Positions 25,416 to 33,775 of a stretch of 64,000 nucleotides of DNA are shown piece by piece. The notes under the pieces were generated by a model. That model was given only the letters and a program-made list of their open reading frames with translations. It did no database searches and had not been told where the DNA came from. The stretch lies in the NCBI RefSeq assembly GCF_023242945.1, contig NZ_JALKFT010000016.1, positions 1-64,000 on the forward strand, read 5' to 3'. This stretch comes from Frankia umida (lineage in GTDB: Bacteria > Actinomycetota > Actinomycetes > Frankiales > Frankiaceae). The translations under genes and the position numbers were made by a program. How positions within the stretch are numbered: the first letter of the stretch is position 1; every line of letters starts with the position of its first letter.

Positions 25416-27176
25416 TCAGGCGGGAGACGGCGCCGGGGCCGGCTCGTCGGGGAACAGGTCCCACAGGGCGGTGGTGCGGTCGGCCGACGCGGTGGCCAGC
25501 AGGCGGCTGTCGGGGGCGAAGGCGACGGCGTGCACGGCGCCGTGGTGCGCGGCCAGGCGCAACGGCGGGCCGGGACTGTCCGGGTCGGTGAGGATGCGCA
25601 CGGTGACCGTGCGGTCGGCGGAGGCGGTGGCCAGCAGATGCCCGTCGGGGCTGAACGCGACGGCGTGCACGGCACGGCGATGCTCGCCGAAGGCGGCGAT
25701 CTGCCGTTCACGGCTGGGTTCGGCCACCGAGTACAGGCGCACGACACGGTCGCGTCCGGCGACGGCGAGGGTGTCACCGTCGGGGCTGAACGCGACGGTG
25801 TGCAGGGGGCCGCGGGCACCGGTGAGGGTGACCGTGGCGGCGGGGTGGGTGGGGTCGGCCAGGTCCCACAGGGTGACGGTGCGGTCCTCGGCGGCGGTGG
25901 CCAGCAGCGTGCCATCAGGGCTGAACGCGACGGCGCGCACCGGGGCGCGGTGCCCGGCGAGGATCGCCGCCCGGGTCGGGACGTCCGGGTCGGCGAGGTC
26001 CCACAGCAGGACCGCCCGGTCGTCGCCGGCGGTCGCCAGCAGGGTTGCACCGGGACTGAAGTCCAGGTCGTGGATGTGGCCCCGGTGACCGGTCAGGGTC
26101 AGCAGCGGCTGTGGCCGGGCGGCCGTGAGCCGCCACAGCACGGTGGTGCCGGCGTCACCGGCGGCGGCCAGGGTGTGACCGTCGGGGCTGAAGGTGACCA
26201 CCCGCGCCCATTCCTGGTTGATCCGCCGGCCGTAGCCGACGGTCGCGGCCAGCCGCGGCGGGTCGGGGAACGGCAGCTGCCACAGGTGCACGCAGGTGTC
26301 GGTGCCGGCGGTGACGACCAGCGGTGCGGCCGGACTGAACGTGACCGCGAGGGGATGTCCCCGTTCCTGGCGCAGGGTCGCCACCAGCTGCGGCGTTCCC
26401 AGTACCACGGGTGTTCGCCGCGGCGGTGGTGGTGCGGGCCGGTCCGGGAACCCGCGGTGGGGCTGGTGCGCGCGGGTGGCCGCCGGGGCGGCAGGTGCCT
26501 CGACGTCGGTGCCGGCGGCGGGGGTTGCGCTGGCGGCGGCGGGGTCGCGCTCGGTGTCGGCGACGGGGTGGGTGTCGGCCTGGGTGGTGCTGGGAGACGG
26601 TGGCAGTGGCGGGGGGACCAGGTCGGCGGCCGGGTGCGCGGCGATGGTGGTGATCTGACGCAGCAGCCAGTCGCGGGCGGTCGTCGCGTCCAGGCCGAAC
26701 AGGTCGAAGGCGAGCAGGCCGGCGTACGGCGCGGGACGTGGCTGGTCCGCCAGGCGGACCAGCAGTACCTGGCGGGCAGGCCAGGGTCCCAGGCCCGTGG
26801 CCGCGTCGAGCGCCCGCGGGTCGGCTGGGGCGTCGGCGGGCGGCGCCTGCCCGCCGACAGGCGAGGTGACCTGTCGCTGATAGGCGGCGGACCACAGCAC
26901 CAGCAGCAGCCCGCCCGGCGGCCGCGTGCCGGGGGTGGCCGCTACCGGGGCGGCGGTCGTGACGCGGTAGCCGGCGTCGGCCAGATGCCAGGACAGCCAC
27001 CGCGCCCAGGCCACGTCGGCGTCCGCGTGGGTCACCACCACATCCCAGACCAGGGCGGCCTCGGTGCGAGACGGCGGGCCCTCGTCGGCGGCGGCCGGGC
27101 CCGGGCCGCCGGCTACGTCGTTACTGCGCACACGTAGCAGCCTGCCACGGCCCGCACGATCACGAAAAATGACCAT
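25416..27176 (-). CDS. Degenerate TIR domain + seven-bladed WD40 protein
   Basis: About 586 aa from ATG 27176 (GTG 27131 is a possible later start). Residues about 40-175 follow the actinobacterial TIR pattern: WDVVVTHADADVAWARWLSW, HLADAGYRVTT, LLLVLWSAAYQRQ, then RQVLLVRLADQPRPAPYAGL and FDLFGLDATTARDWLLRQI. The segment with the W-D-x-x-P-G-x-x-W motif is shortened and the usual A-E-W/W-x-x-E helix with the catalytic Glu is replaced by VTSPVGGQ, so NADase activity is unlikely. After a Pro/Thr/Ala-rich linker come seven WD40 repeats (about 265-580), e.g. VRAVAFSPDGTLLATAAEDR then TVTLWDLADP, nearly identical in sequence. Same strand as, and 28 bases before, the kinase gene. Confidence 0.85.
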   Translation of the reverse strand: MVIFRDRAGRGRLLRVRSNDVAGGPGPAAADEGPPSRTEAALVWDVVVTHADADVAWARWLSWHLADAGYRVTTAAPVAATPGTRPPGGLLLVLWSAAYQRQVTSPVGGQAPPADAPADPRALDAATGLGPWPARQVLLVRLADQPRPAPYAGLLAFDLFGLDATTARDWLLRQITTIAAHPAADLVPPPLPPSPSTTQADTHPVADTERDPAAASATPAAGTDVEAPAAPAATRAHQPHRGFPDRPAPPPPRRTPVVLGTPQLVATLRQERGHPLAVTFSPAAPLVVTAGTDTCVHLWQLPFPDPPRLAATVGYGRRINQEWARVVTFSPDGHTLAAAGDAGTTVLWRLTAARPQPLLTLTGHRGHIHDLDFSPGATLLATAGDDRAVLLWDLADPDVPTRAAILAGHRAPVRAVAFSPDGTLLATAAEDRTVTLWDLADPTHPAATVTLTGARGPLHTVAFSPDGDTLAVAGRDRVVRLYSVAEPSRERQIAAFGEHRRAVHAVAFSPDGHLLATASADRTVTVRILTDPDSPGPPLRLAAHHGAVHAVAFAPDSRLLATASADRTTALWDLFPDEPAPAPSPA

Positions 27177-27217
27177 GACAGGTGCACCCGGCACCCCGCG
27201 CGTTGCCGGGCCGGGCA

Positions 27218-27233
27218 CTGCCGGGCCCGGCAG
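27218..27233. repeat. 16-bp perfect palindrome
   Basis: CTGCCGGGCCCGGCAG lies between the 308-aa gene and the TIR-WD40 gene. The same 16 bases occur at 46913-46928, also intergenic. It may act as a transcript terminator stem or protein site. Confidence 0.5.
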
Positions 27234-27293
27234 AGGACGGCGGCCGATGCCCGGGGCGACGCGCTGTCGGGGTGCCGGTGAACACGGGGTGGC

Positions 27294-28220
27294 TCAGCCG
27301 CCCCGGACCGAGGTGGGGTCAGCGGGCGGGACCGGCCGCTGACCGGCACGCGCGGGGGACGGGCGGTTGCGCGGCGACAGGGGCGCCACCGCGGGCAGCC
27401 GCGGACGTTCCTTGCGTCGCGGCGCCGGTTCGAGACTCACCTCGAGTGCGGCGGGGGCTTCCACCCTGACAGGGGCCTCGGCGCCGGCGGTTTTGTCCTC
27501 GAGGGTGCGTGGCGTGGCCAGCGCCCTGCGATGTTCACCGCGGTGGTCGTGAATGTAGGGGCGCAGAACCGGGAGGGCTTCGGGTGGGAACCCCTCCAGC
27601 CCATCGTCGATGACGCGGAGTTCCTCATCGCACATCGTGACCATGGCGACGAGCGCTGGCATGCGACGCACCGTCGCGTCGAGCTTCGTCATGACGTCCC
27701 GGCACGGGTTGAACAGATGGTGGCGATCCAGCGCCTCGAGCAGGGACGCGGCGTGATCCAGGATCTCCTGTTCGGTCAGTGCCGCTCCCCGGTCGTCGCG
27801 GGCCCTCCACATCCGCACGCGGGCCTCGGCCGCACGTCGCCGGACGGTTTCCCGCATGCTTTCCATGTTATCGCTCGGGGTGCGGTAGGAGCAGTCGCGG
27901 GATTGTGGATAGGCGCGAAGATAATAGGTGGCGCACTCGGCCAGGAGTTCCTCCTGGGATTCGGGTGGGAACCCGAGCCGGATGTGGGCCTCGAGAAGGG
28001 ACCAGCGCAGGCCTTCACTGCCGGTGCCGTCCTGGAAGAAACGGCCTATCTTACGCTCCAGGTTACGCCGATCCCGCCCCTGGGCGTCCGGTGCGATCCG
28101 ATGCGCGACCTTACTCAGCGGTACGGGCCGCTTCAGATGCATCCTGTAGCGGAACCGTAGCAGGGCTGCCACGTGCGGATCGGCATGATCGCGTGGAGCG
28201 CCCTGCGTTCTACCTGACAT
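27294..28220 (-). CDS. Unrecognised 308-aa protein
   Basis: Start ATG 28220 with GGAGAGTGGTGG upstream; the frame extends to 28307 without a site. I do not recognise it. It is mostly helical and charged, without signal peptide or membrane span. Residues 12-70 (LLRFRYRMHLKRPVPLSKVA then QGRDRRNLERKIGRFFQDG) resemble a DNA-binding or protein-interaction helix bundle; there are Cys residues in AECATYYL, RDCSYRT, FNPCRDV and MCDEEL. The last 80 residues are Pro/Glu/Arg-rich. Codon use is less GC-biased than neighbours (for example TTA and ATA codons near 27870-28070), which suggests acquisition. Followed by the TIR-WD40 and kinase genes on the same strand. Confidence 0.7.
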   Translation of the reverse strand: MSGRTQGAPRDHADPHVAALLRFRYRMHLKRPVPLSKVAHRIAPDAQGRDRRNLERKIGRFFQDGTGSEGLRWSLLEAHIRLGFPPESQEELLAECATYYLRAYPQSRDCSYRTPSDNMESMRETVRRRAAEARVRMWRARDDRGAALTEQEILDHAASLLEALDRHHLFNPCRDVMTKLDATVRRMPALVAMVTMCDEELRVIDDGLEGFPPEALPVLRPYIHDHRGEHRRALATPRTLEDKTAGAEAPVRVEAPAALEVSLEPAPRRKERPRLPAVAPLSPRNRPSPARAGQRPVPPADPTSVRGG

Positions 28221-28540
28221 CCATCCACCACTCTCCGTGAGTTCGGTGTCTCTGGTGCTGCGGCGATCCAGCCCCCCCGGGGGCACGGATCGCCGCGTGG
28301 AACACACCGTACAAGGCGGTCCGGGTACCGATGATGCGACAGTGGCCGTCGCATTGTTGGACGGTTCATCCGACGCCCCTCGTTTGCGACACTTTGACGC
28401 TCATTCGCGGACCCCGGTAGAAGACATCGCACCGGGTCTTTCGTCCCGGCGGTGGAGTCGGTCGGCCAACGCGCCTACACCGTTCGCCGACAGTCCCAAC
28501 AATGCGACAACGCCGTCCCTCTGAGCTTCTGGAGTAATAG
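28221..28540. other. Intergenic region holding an inverted-repeat element
   Basis: 320 bases, less GC-rich than average, between divergent genes. It contains the 161-bp element bounded by 13-bp inverted repeats at 28348-28508 and the ribosome site of the next gene. Confidence 0.5.
28348..28508. repeat. 161-bp segment with 13-bp terminal inverted repeats
   Basis: GTCGCATTGTTGG (28348-28360) is the exact reverse complement of CCAACAATGCGAC (28496-28508). A third TGCGAC lies at 28335-28340 and a TTGCGAC at about 28384. No target-site duplication is visible. It could be a miniature mobile element or arm sites for the recombinase encoded 470 bases away. Confidence 0.55.
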
Positions 28541-29041
28541 GTGACCCGACGTCGACGTTCACCGTCGCCTGCGGGCCAGGCCCCGCCCTGGCCCGGTCCG
28601 AAGCCGCGGGAGTCCGTCCGCGCCCGGCCCGCGGGGCGGCCTGCGACCGGCCCCCGCCGTCGCGCCGGCCGCAGCGGACCGCCCCGGCGGCCCGCGGACG
28701 GTGATCCGCGCCGCTACCAGCGCCAGCGCCAGCGGGTGCGGGTGCGGGTGATCGGACTGCTGGGTGTGGTCACCGCGGTGGGACTGGTCCTTGCCGGCAC
28801 CGGGATCACCGATCCCGCGGTGACGGTCGGCCAGGCGTGGGGGGCGGCTCTCGGGGTCACCCTAGGCCGGGTCGGCGCCGTGCCCCGCGGTGGACGCCGA
28901 TCGGGCCGGCGCCGGCCCCGTGGTCGCCGTGACCAGCCTGACCCGCGACGCGGGGCACAGACGACACCGGTAGGACGTGGTTACAGGCCGACGCGGCCCG
29001 AGGGGTTGTCCCGGTCGAACAGCCGGCCGGGGCGGACGTAG
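28541..29041 (+). CDS. Small basic single-pass membrane protein (hypothetical)
   Basis: 166 aa from GTG 28541 with GGAG seven to eight bases upstream. The first 65 residues are Arg/Pro-rich and the last 55 are Arg/Gly-rich; between them is one hydrophobic helix, VIGLLGVVTAVGLVLAG. Its 3' end overlaps the convergent recombinase gene by 61 bases, so either the overlap is real or the C-terminus is shorter in an ancestor. Not recognised; the ribosome site and helix speak for a real gene. Confidence 0.45.
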   Translation: MTRRRRSPSPAGQAPPWPGPKPRESVRARPAGRPATGPRRRAGRSGPPRRPADGDPRRYQRQRQRVRVRVIGLLGVVTAVGLVLAGTGITDPAVTVGQAWGAALGVTLGRVGAVPRGGRRSGRRRPRGRRDQPDPRRGAQTTPVGRGYRPTRPEGLSRSNSRPGRT

Positions 29042-30135
29042 GCGTCCAGGCTGGCGGCGGAACGCCACCGTCCCTGGCGCATGATCGACCGGTCGTTGAC
29101 GCCGGCGCGGGCGGCGGCGGTGGCGAACCCGGACCGCAGCGAATGTCCGGCGAAGTCGGTGGCGTCCAGGCCGGCGGCGGCCACCCGGCGTTGCACGATG
29201 CGGGCGACCGAACCGGGGTGCAGCCGGGTGGCGCCGATGCGGCCGTGCCGGTTGATACCGCGAAACGCCGGCCCGTCGGTGAGCGCCGCCAGCCGGGCCC
29301 AGGCCGCCCAGGCGCGGACCGGGCAGGTGGCGCGGTGCGAACCGTAGGTGATGCCGACCAGCGCGCCAGCGCCGTCCTGGTCGGTCTTGGACCGTCGGAC
29401 GTCGACGATCAGACCGTCGGGGGTCTCGTCGAGGTCGGTGACGTCGAGGCCGACGAGTTCCGCGCGGCGCAGGCAGCCGGCGAACCCGACCAGCAGCAGC
29501 GCCCGGTCCCGCACGTCGGCGGGATCGTCGTCGCCGCAGGTGGCCACGACCCGGGCGAGCAGATCGGTGTCGAGGGCGGTCTTGCGGGTCGGACGCATCC
29601 CGTGGGTGCGTCGGATGCCGTCCCACACGGCGCTGACCTGCGGTGCGCCGGTGGGGCTGGGGGCGCCGGCGAGCTGGTGGCCCACCGAGATCGCCGCCAG
29701 ACGCCGGCGGATCGTCGACGGTTTGTAGCCGCCGTCGGCGAGCGCGACCAGGTAGGCGGCCACCGTCGAGGGCTGCGCCGGGACCGCGACCAGCGCCACC
29801 GGCTGCTGCGCGCACCAGGCGTGGAAGTGGCGCAGGTCCGCGTCGTAGGCACGCCATGTCGAGGCGGCCCGTGAGGCCCGGGCGTAGTCCCCGACCCGTT
29901 CGGCCCGCACCGGTGCCAGCATCGGCGTGGACGGCCCGCGACGCCCCCGCACCGCCCCGACCGCGCCCAGCACCGCCACCTGCGTCGCGGCGTCCGACGA
30001 CCCGTTCCCGGCGGAGGGCCCAACCTGGTCGGAGGGCCCAACCTGGTCGGACGGCCCAACCTGGTCGGCGGACGCACGTCCGGCAGCGGAGGGGGGGCGC
30101 TCGGGGGGCGGCGGGCTGCTGCTCATCGCCCTCAT
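28981..30135 (-). CDS. Tyrosine recombinase / phage-type integrase
   Basis: 384 aa. Catalytic residues are complete: Arg223 (CLRRAELVGL), Lys250 (RRSKTDQ), His331 and Arg334 (GHSLRSGFA), Trp357 in the His/Trp position (GRWRS) and Tyr366 (SLDAYVRPG). An N-terminal SAM-like core-binding domain occupies about residues 75-180 (RAASTWRAYDADLRHFHAWC). The first 50 residues contain three tandem DQVGPS repeats (18-bp DNA repeats at about 30019-30070). The ATG at 30135 overlaps the permease stop by four bases (ATGA), an unusual position for an integrase. No tRNA gene or direct-repeat att pair is seen beside it. DNA strand exchange; site unknown. Confidence 0.92.
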   Translation of the reverse strand: MRAMSSSPPPPERPPSAAGRASADQVGPSDQVGPSDQVGPSAGNGSSDAATQVAVLGAVGAVRGRRGPSTPMLAPVRAERVGDYARASRAASTWRAYDADLRHFHAWCAQQPVALVAVPAQPSTVAAYLVALADGGYKPSTIRRRLAAISVGHQLAGAPSPTGAPQVSAVWDGIRRTHGMRPTRKTALDTDLLARVVATCGDDDPADVRDRALLLVGFAGCLRRAELVGLDVTDLDETPDGLIVDVRRSKTDQDGAGALVGITYGSHRATCPVRAWAAWARLAALTDGPAFRGINRHGRIGATRLHPGSVARIVQRRVAAAGLDATDFAGHSLRSGFATAAARAGVNDRSIMRQGRWRSAASLDAYVRPGRLFDRDNPSGRVGL

Positions 30136-31562
30136 TGTGACCTGCCGGGAACCGTCGCCGACGGGCCCTCACGGTGACGGCGGGTGAGCGCGTACGCGCC
30201 GCCACCGGCGGCGAGCATCCCCAGACCCGCCACGACGGCACCCGGCGGCAGGGTGCACGCCAACGTCAGGCAACCGACCAGGCCGCACACGGGCACCCAG
30301 CGCGGCGGACGGCCCTCCTCGGGGCGCAGCGTCCACGCCGACGCGTTCGCCACCGCGTAGTAGACGAGCACCCCGAACGAGGAGAATCCGATCGCGCCCC
30401 GCAGGTCCAGGAACCCGGCCGCGACGGCCACGACCGCACCGACCGTCAGCTGCGCGTGGTGGGGCACCGCGGTCCGGGTCGACACGACGGCGAGGGTCCG
30501 GGGCAGATACCGGTCGCGGGCCATCGCCAGCGTGGTGCGCGACACCCCGAGCAGCAGCGCCAGCAACGATCCGCTCGCGGCCACCACCGCCCCCACCCGC
30601 ACCAGCGGCGCCACAGCGCCCGCCCCGGCGGTGCGCACCGCGTCGACCAGCGGCGCACCGGAGCCACCCAGGGCCGCCGGGCCGAGCACACCCAGCACGG
30701 CCACGGCCACCCCCAGGTAGACGACGAGGGTGATCGCGAGGGCGACCAGCATCGCGCGGGGGATCGTGCGCGCCGGATCCCGCACCTCCTCACCCAGGGT
30801 GGCCAGCCGCGCGTAACCGGCGAAGGCGAAGAACAGCAGCCCCGCCGCCCGCAGCACACCGCCGGCGCTGGGCGTCGCCGCGTCCGGCGCCGCCCGAAGG
30901 CGCAGATGCGCGGGCTGGAACGTCGCGCTGGTCAGGCAGACGACGACCACGACCGCCAGCACGACCAGCGCGATCCCGACCAGGACCCGGCCCAGGGCCA
31001 CCCCGCGGTGGGCCCCGGCGACATCCGCGCCGGTGAGCAGCACGACCGCGGCGACCGCGATCAGATGGGGATGCGCCGGCCACGCGTAGCCGCCGACACC
31101 CAGGGCCATCGCCGCGCACGACGCTGTCTTGCCGACGACGAACGCGACCCCGGCCAGATAGCCCCACAGGTCACCCAGACGTGCCCGCCCGTAGACGTAG
31201 GTCCCACCGGAGCTGGGATAGCGGGCCGCCAGGCGCGCGCTGGACGTCGCGTTGCAGTAGGCGACGACCGCGGCGACACCGAGGGCCGGCAGCAGTCCCG
31301 CGCCGGCCACCCGCGCCGCCGGCGCGAACACGGTGAACACCCCGGCGCCGATCATCGCGGCCAGACCGACGACCATCGCGTCCGCCGGTCCAAGCCGCCG
31401 CGTCAGCCGCCCCGGCCCCCCATCCGGCCCCAGCTCCCGGCCCGACCCCAACTCCCGGCCCGGACCCGCTTCCCGGCCCGGCTCCGGCCTGGGCCTGGAC
31501 CTGGGCGTCCTGGTCGGTTTCGGTGTCGGCTCTGTCGGCTCTGGCTGCGCGCAGGTGTCCAC
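30132..31562 (-). CDS. APC-superfamily amino acid permease
   Basis: 476 aa from GTG 31562, ten bases after the stop of the HD-domain gene. Twelve hydrophobic helices after an Arg/Pro-rich tail of about 58 residues. The first helix contains the APC signature MVVGLAAMIGAGVF (substrate-binding G-A-G loop of helix 1), and helix 6 has LLFFAFAGYARLATLGEEVR with the conserved F-A-G-x-x ... E-E motif, followed by DPARTIPRAM. Proton- or antiport-coupled uptake of an amino acid or amine in the cytoplasmic membrane. Its stop overlaps the recombinase start by four bases, so the two are cotranscribed. Confidence 0.9.
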   Translation of the reverse strand: MDTCAQPEPTEPTPKPTRTPRSRPRPEPGREAGPGRELGSGRELGPDGGPGRLTRRLGPADAMVVGLAAMIGAGVFTVFAPAARVAGAGLLPALGVAAVVAYCNATSSARLAARYPSSGGTYVYGRARLGDLWGYLAGVAFVVGKTASCAAMALGVGGYAWPAHPHLIAVAAVVLLTGADVAGAHRGVALGRVLVGIALVVLAVVVVVCLTSATFQPAHLRLRAAPDAATPSAGGVLRAAGLLFFAFAGYARLATLGEEVRDPARTIPRAMLVALAITLVVYLGVAVAVLGVLGPAALGGSGAPLVDAVRTAGAGAVAPLVRVGAVVAASGSLLALLLGVSRTTLAMARDRYLPRTLAVVSTRTAVPHHAQLTVGAVVAVAAGFLDLRGAIGFSSFGVLVYYAVANASAWTLRPEEGRPPRWVPVCGLVGCLTLACTLPPGAVVAGLGMLAAGGGAYALTRRHREGPSATVPGRSQ

Positions 31563-31572
31563 CCGGGTGGGG

Positions 31573-32256
31573 TCAGGCGTCGTGGAGGGTCATGTGGTGG
31601 CGGGTGGCCAGCACCGGCAGGTCGGGCAGGCCGAACTCGGTGGTGAGCGCGTCGAACAGGTCGATCTTGTGCGTGCCGAAGCGGCGCAGCGACCGCCGGT
31701 AGGCCTCAGCGGTCAGAAAGCTGCCCGGGCGGCTTTTGGAGTGGAACTTGTCGGCGTACATGACCAGGCGTTCCTCGACGGTCTCGGCGAGGTAGTCGGC
31801 GGCGGGGACGGGCAGCCCGCCGGCCTCGATCTCCGCACGGGTCAACCCGACCCCGGTGTGGCAGGACGCGAACCGGCACACCGTGCGGGGCAGCCCCTCG
31901 GCGGCGAGCAGCTCATGGCCGAGCACCCCGTGGCGCAGGTACTGGGCGTGGTCGAGCCGGCCGGTGTCGTCGTAGAGCCGGTAGACGCCGATGTCGTGCA
32001 GCAGCGCGCCGGTGCGTACCAGGGTGACGTCGGCTTCGGGGGCGGCGCCGGCGGCCAGCAGGCTGGCGGCCACATCCCACACGATCCGACAGTGGGAGTG
32101 CACCTCGGTGAACGCGGCGGACGTCGGGGCGTACCGGCGGTGCAGCTCCTCGGCCCCCTGGTCGGTGGCCGCCCCCGCGGCTCCCGCCGCCGTTGCCGTC
32201 CCCGCCGTCGGGGAGCCGGCTGGTCCGGTGCTGGCGCCCCGCGCTGTCAGGCTCAT
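31573..32256 (-). CDS. HD-domain phosphohydrolase-like protein
   Basis: 227 aa from ATG 32256; the minus-strand -10 TACCGT is six bases upstream (leaderless). Metal-binding HD motif: FTEVHSHCRIV (His53), LLHDIGVYRLYD (His87-Asp88), HGVLGHELL, CHTGVG and YADKFHS. This is the arrangement of small HDIG-type phosphohydrolases acting on nucleotides or other phosphates. The N-terminal 35 residues are Ala/Thr/Gly-rich and probably disordered. Followed ten bases later by the permease gene. Substrate not known. Confidence 0.87.
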   Translation of the reverse strand: MSLTARGASTGPAGSPTAGTATAAGAAGAATDQGAEELHRRYAPTSAAFTEVHSHCRIVWDVAASLLAAGAAPEADVTLVRTGALLHDIGVYRLYDDTGRLDHAQYLRHGVLGHELLAAEGLPRTVCRFASCHTGVGLTRAEIEAGGLPVPAADYLAETVEERLVMYADKFHSKSRPGSFLTAEAYRRSLRRFGTHKIDLFDALTTEFGLPDLPVLATRHHMTLHDA

Positions 32257-32406
32257 GGCCCGACGGTAGCGGTCCCGTCCGAGCCGCGGGGCCCCTCCAC
32301 CCGAACGAACCGGACGCGCGTCCCCGAATCGTGGCCGGTTGGCCCGACCATGACCGTGCCCAGCCGCCGCACATCCCGGCCCGGCCAGCGGGAGGGCACG
32401 GTCGGC

Positions 32407-33174
32407 TCAGCGCACGGGCTGACGTGCGTGGGGCCGGGAACGGGACGGCCGGGCAGCGGCGCCCCCACCGACACCCGCACCAGCGGCAGCCGCCGCGGGG
32501 ACGGTCTCGACCTCGGCGTGGGACCGGGCGCGGGTGCGGGGGCGGCGGGCCCAGGCGGTGTCCAGCGCGCGGGTGAACAGGGCGCTGCCGCGGGCCCCGG
32601 ACACGACGATGCTCCGGTCGATCAGCACATACGGGACGCCGGTGATCCGCAGGTCGTGGGCGGCCCGCTGGTCGGTGAAGACCCGTTCGGTGTAGGCGTC
32701 GCCGGCCAGGACACGGCGCGCGTCGGTGGGATCGAGGCCGGCGGCGGTGGCGACGTCGACGGCCACCGCGTGGTCGAAGATGTCACGGCCCGCGCCGAAA
32801 TGCGCCTGGTGCAGGGCGTCGAGGGTGGGGGCCGCCCGGCCGACCTCGGTGGCCAGGTGCAGCAGACGGTGCAGGTCGAAGGTGCTGCCGTGATGCCGGT
32901 CGGCGCGGTAGGGAAGTCCCTCGTCGCGGGCGGCGGCGGCGACCCGCTGTTCGCCGCGGGCGATCTCCTCGGCGGACAGGTCCCGCAAGCGGCGTCCGGG
33001 CGCGCCGGGACGCGGCTCGCTGCGGCCGCGGGCCAGGCCCGGGTTCAGCTCGTAGGAGTGCCAGCGCACCGTCAGCTCGTCCTGGTGGGTGAAGCCGGTC
33101 AGTGCCCGGCGTAGCCGGGACCAGCCGACATAGCACCACGGGCAGACGAGGTCACTCCAGATGTCCACGCGCAC
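32407..33174 (-). CDS. DsbA-family (FrnE-like) thioredoxin-fold oxidoreductase
   Basis: 255 aa. The active-site CPWC is at residues 11-14 in the context DIWSDLVCPWCYVG, typical of FrnE/2-hydroxychromene-2-carboxylate isomerase-like DsbA proteins in the cytoplasm; there is no signal peptide. Helical insert HQAHFGAGRDIFDHAVAVDV and the cis-Pro strand GVPYVLIDRSIVVSGARGS complete the fold. The C-terminal 45 residues are a variable Arg/Pro/Ala tail. GTG 33174 is chosen since the first strand begins at residue 3. Exact reaction unknown; thiol-disulfide exchange or isomerisation. Confidence 0.88.
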   Translation of the reverse strand: MRVDIWSDLVCPWCYVGWSRLRRALTGFTHQDELTVRWHSYELNPGLARGRSEPRPGAPGRRLRDLSAEEIARGEQRVAAAARDEGLPYRADRHHGSTFDLHRLLHLATEVGRAAPTLDALHQAHFGAGRDIFDHAVAVDVATAAGLDPTDARRVLAGDAYTERVFTDQRAAHDLRITGVPYVLIDRSIVVSGARGSALFTRALDTAWARRPRTRARSHAEVETVPAAAAAGAGVGGGAAARPSRSRPHARQPVR

Positions 33175-33775
33175 GGCGGATCACCATCCTGTTCGTCACC
33201 GCATCTGAGGCCGCGACTTTCCGGCGGCGCCGAACCCACCACCAGCGCTGTCCGCCGCGGTGGCCGGCCGGACCCCGATGCGGGGCGGCGCGTCCCGGGG
33301 CGGGACGTGGCGGCGTGCGGCGTGCGGTGTGCGACAGACGCGGTGGCGGCCGGTGTCGCCGCCGTTAGCGAGTGAACACCTCGGACGTGCGCTCGGGGCC
33401 CGCGGTGGATGAGCGACCGCGCACACCCACGTCCCGCCGTGCGGCCGCAGAGGTGATCGTCGGCGGCCACAGGTGCGCGGGCCCTCCGGCCAGGCGAACG
33501 AAACCGCAGCTCACCGCCCCTGCGGGGACCTGCGGTCGACGCGGACGGCACGGTCGTGGGACGGGAAGGCGCCACCCGGGTGGCGCGGCGAAACACACCA
33601 CGCCGAGGACCACCACCGGTCACCCCTTGGGCCGCCCGCCCCGTGGCAGCCACGGTGGCGACGGCCCGACGACGGCCAGGAGAGCGTCCAGGCGAGGGCC
33701 AGGAGACGGACAGCGAGGCTCAGGAGACGGACAGGTGTGCGGGCGATCGGGCCCCGCGCCGCGGTCCGGCGGAGG
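33175..33775. other. Long intergenic region without a supported gene
   Basis: 601 bases. Several frames stay open but none has a ribosome site with normal codon bias or a recognisable product. It holds the 18-bp palindrome at 33569-33586 and direct repeats of CCAGGAGACGGACAG near 33700-33735. Confidence 0.5.
33569..33586. repeat. 18-bp perfect palindrome
   Basis: GCGCCACCCGGGTGGCGC is perfectly self-complementary with no spacer, in the gap between convergently or tandemly placed genes. A hairpin terminator would normally have a loop, so a protein-binding site is equally likely. Confidence 0.55.
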
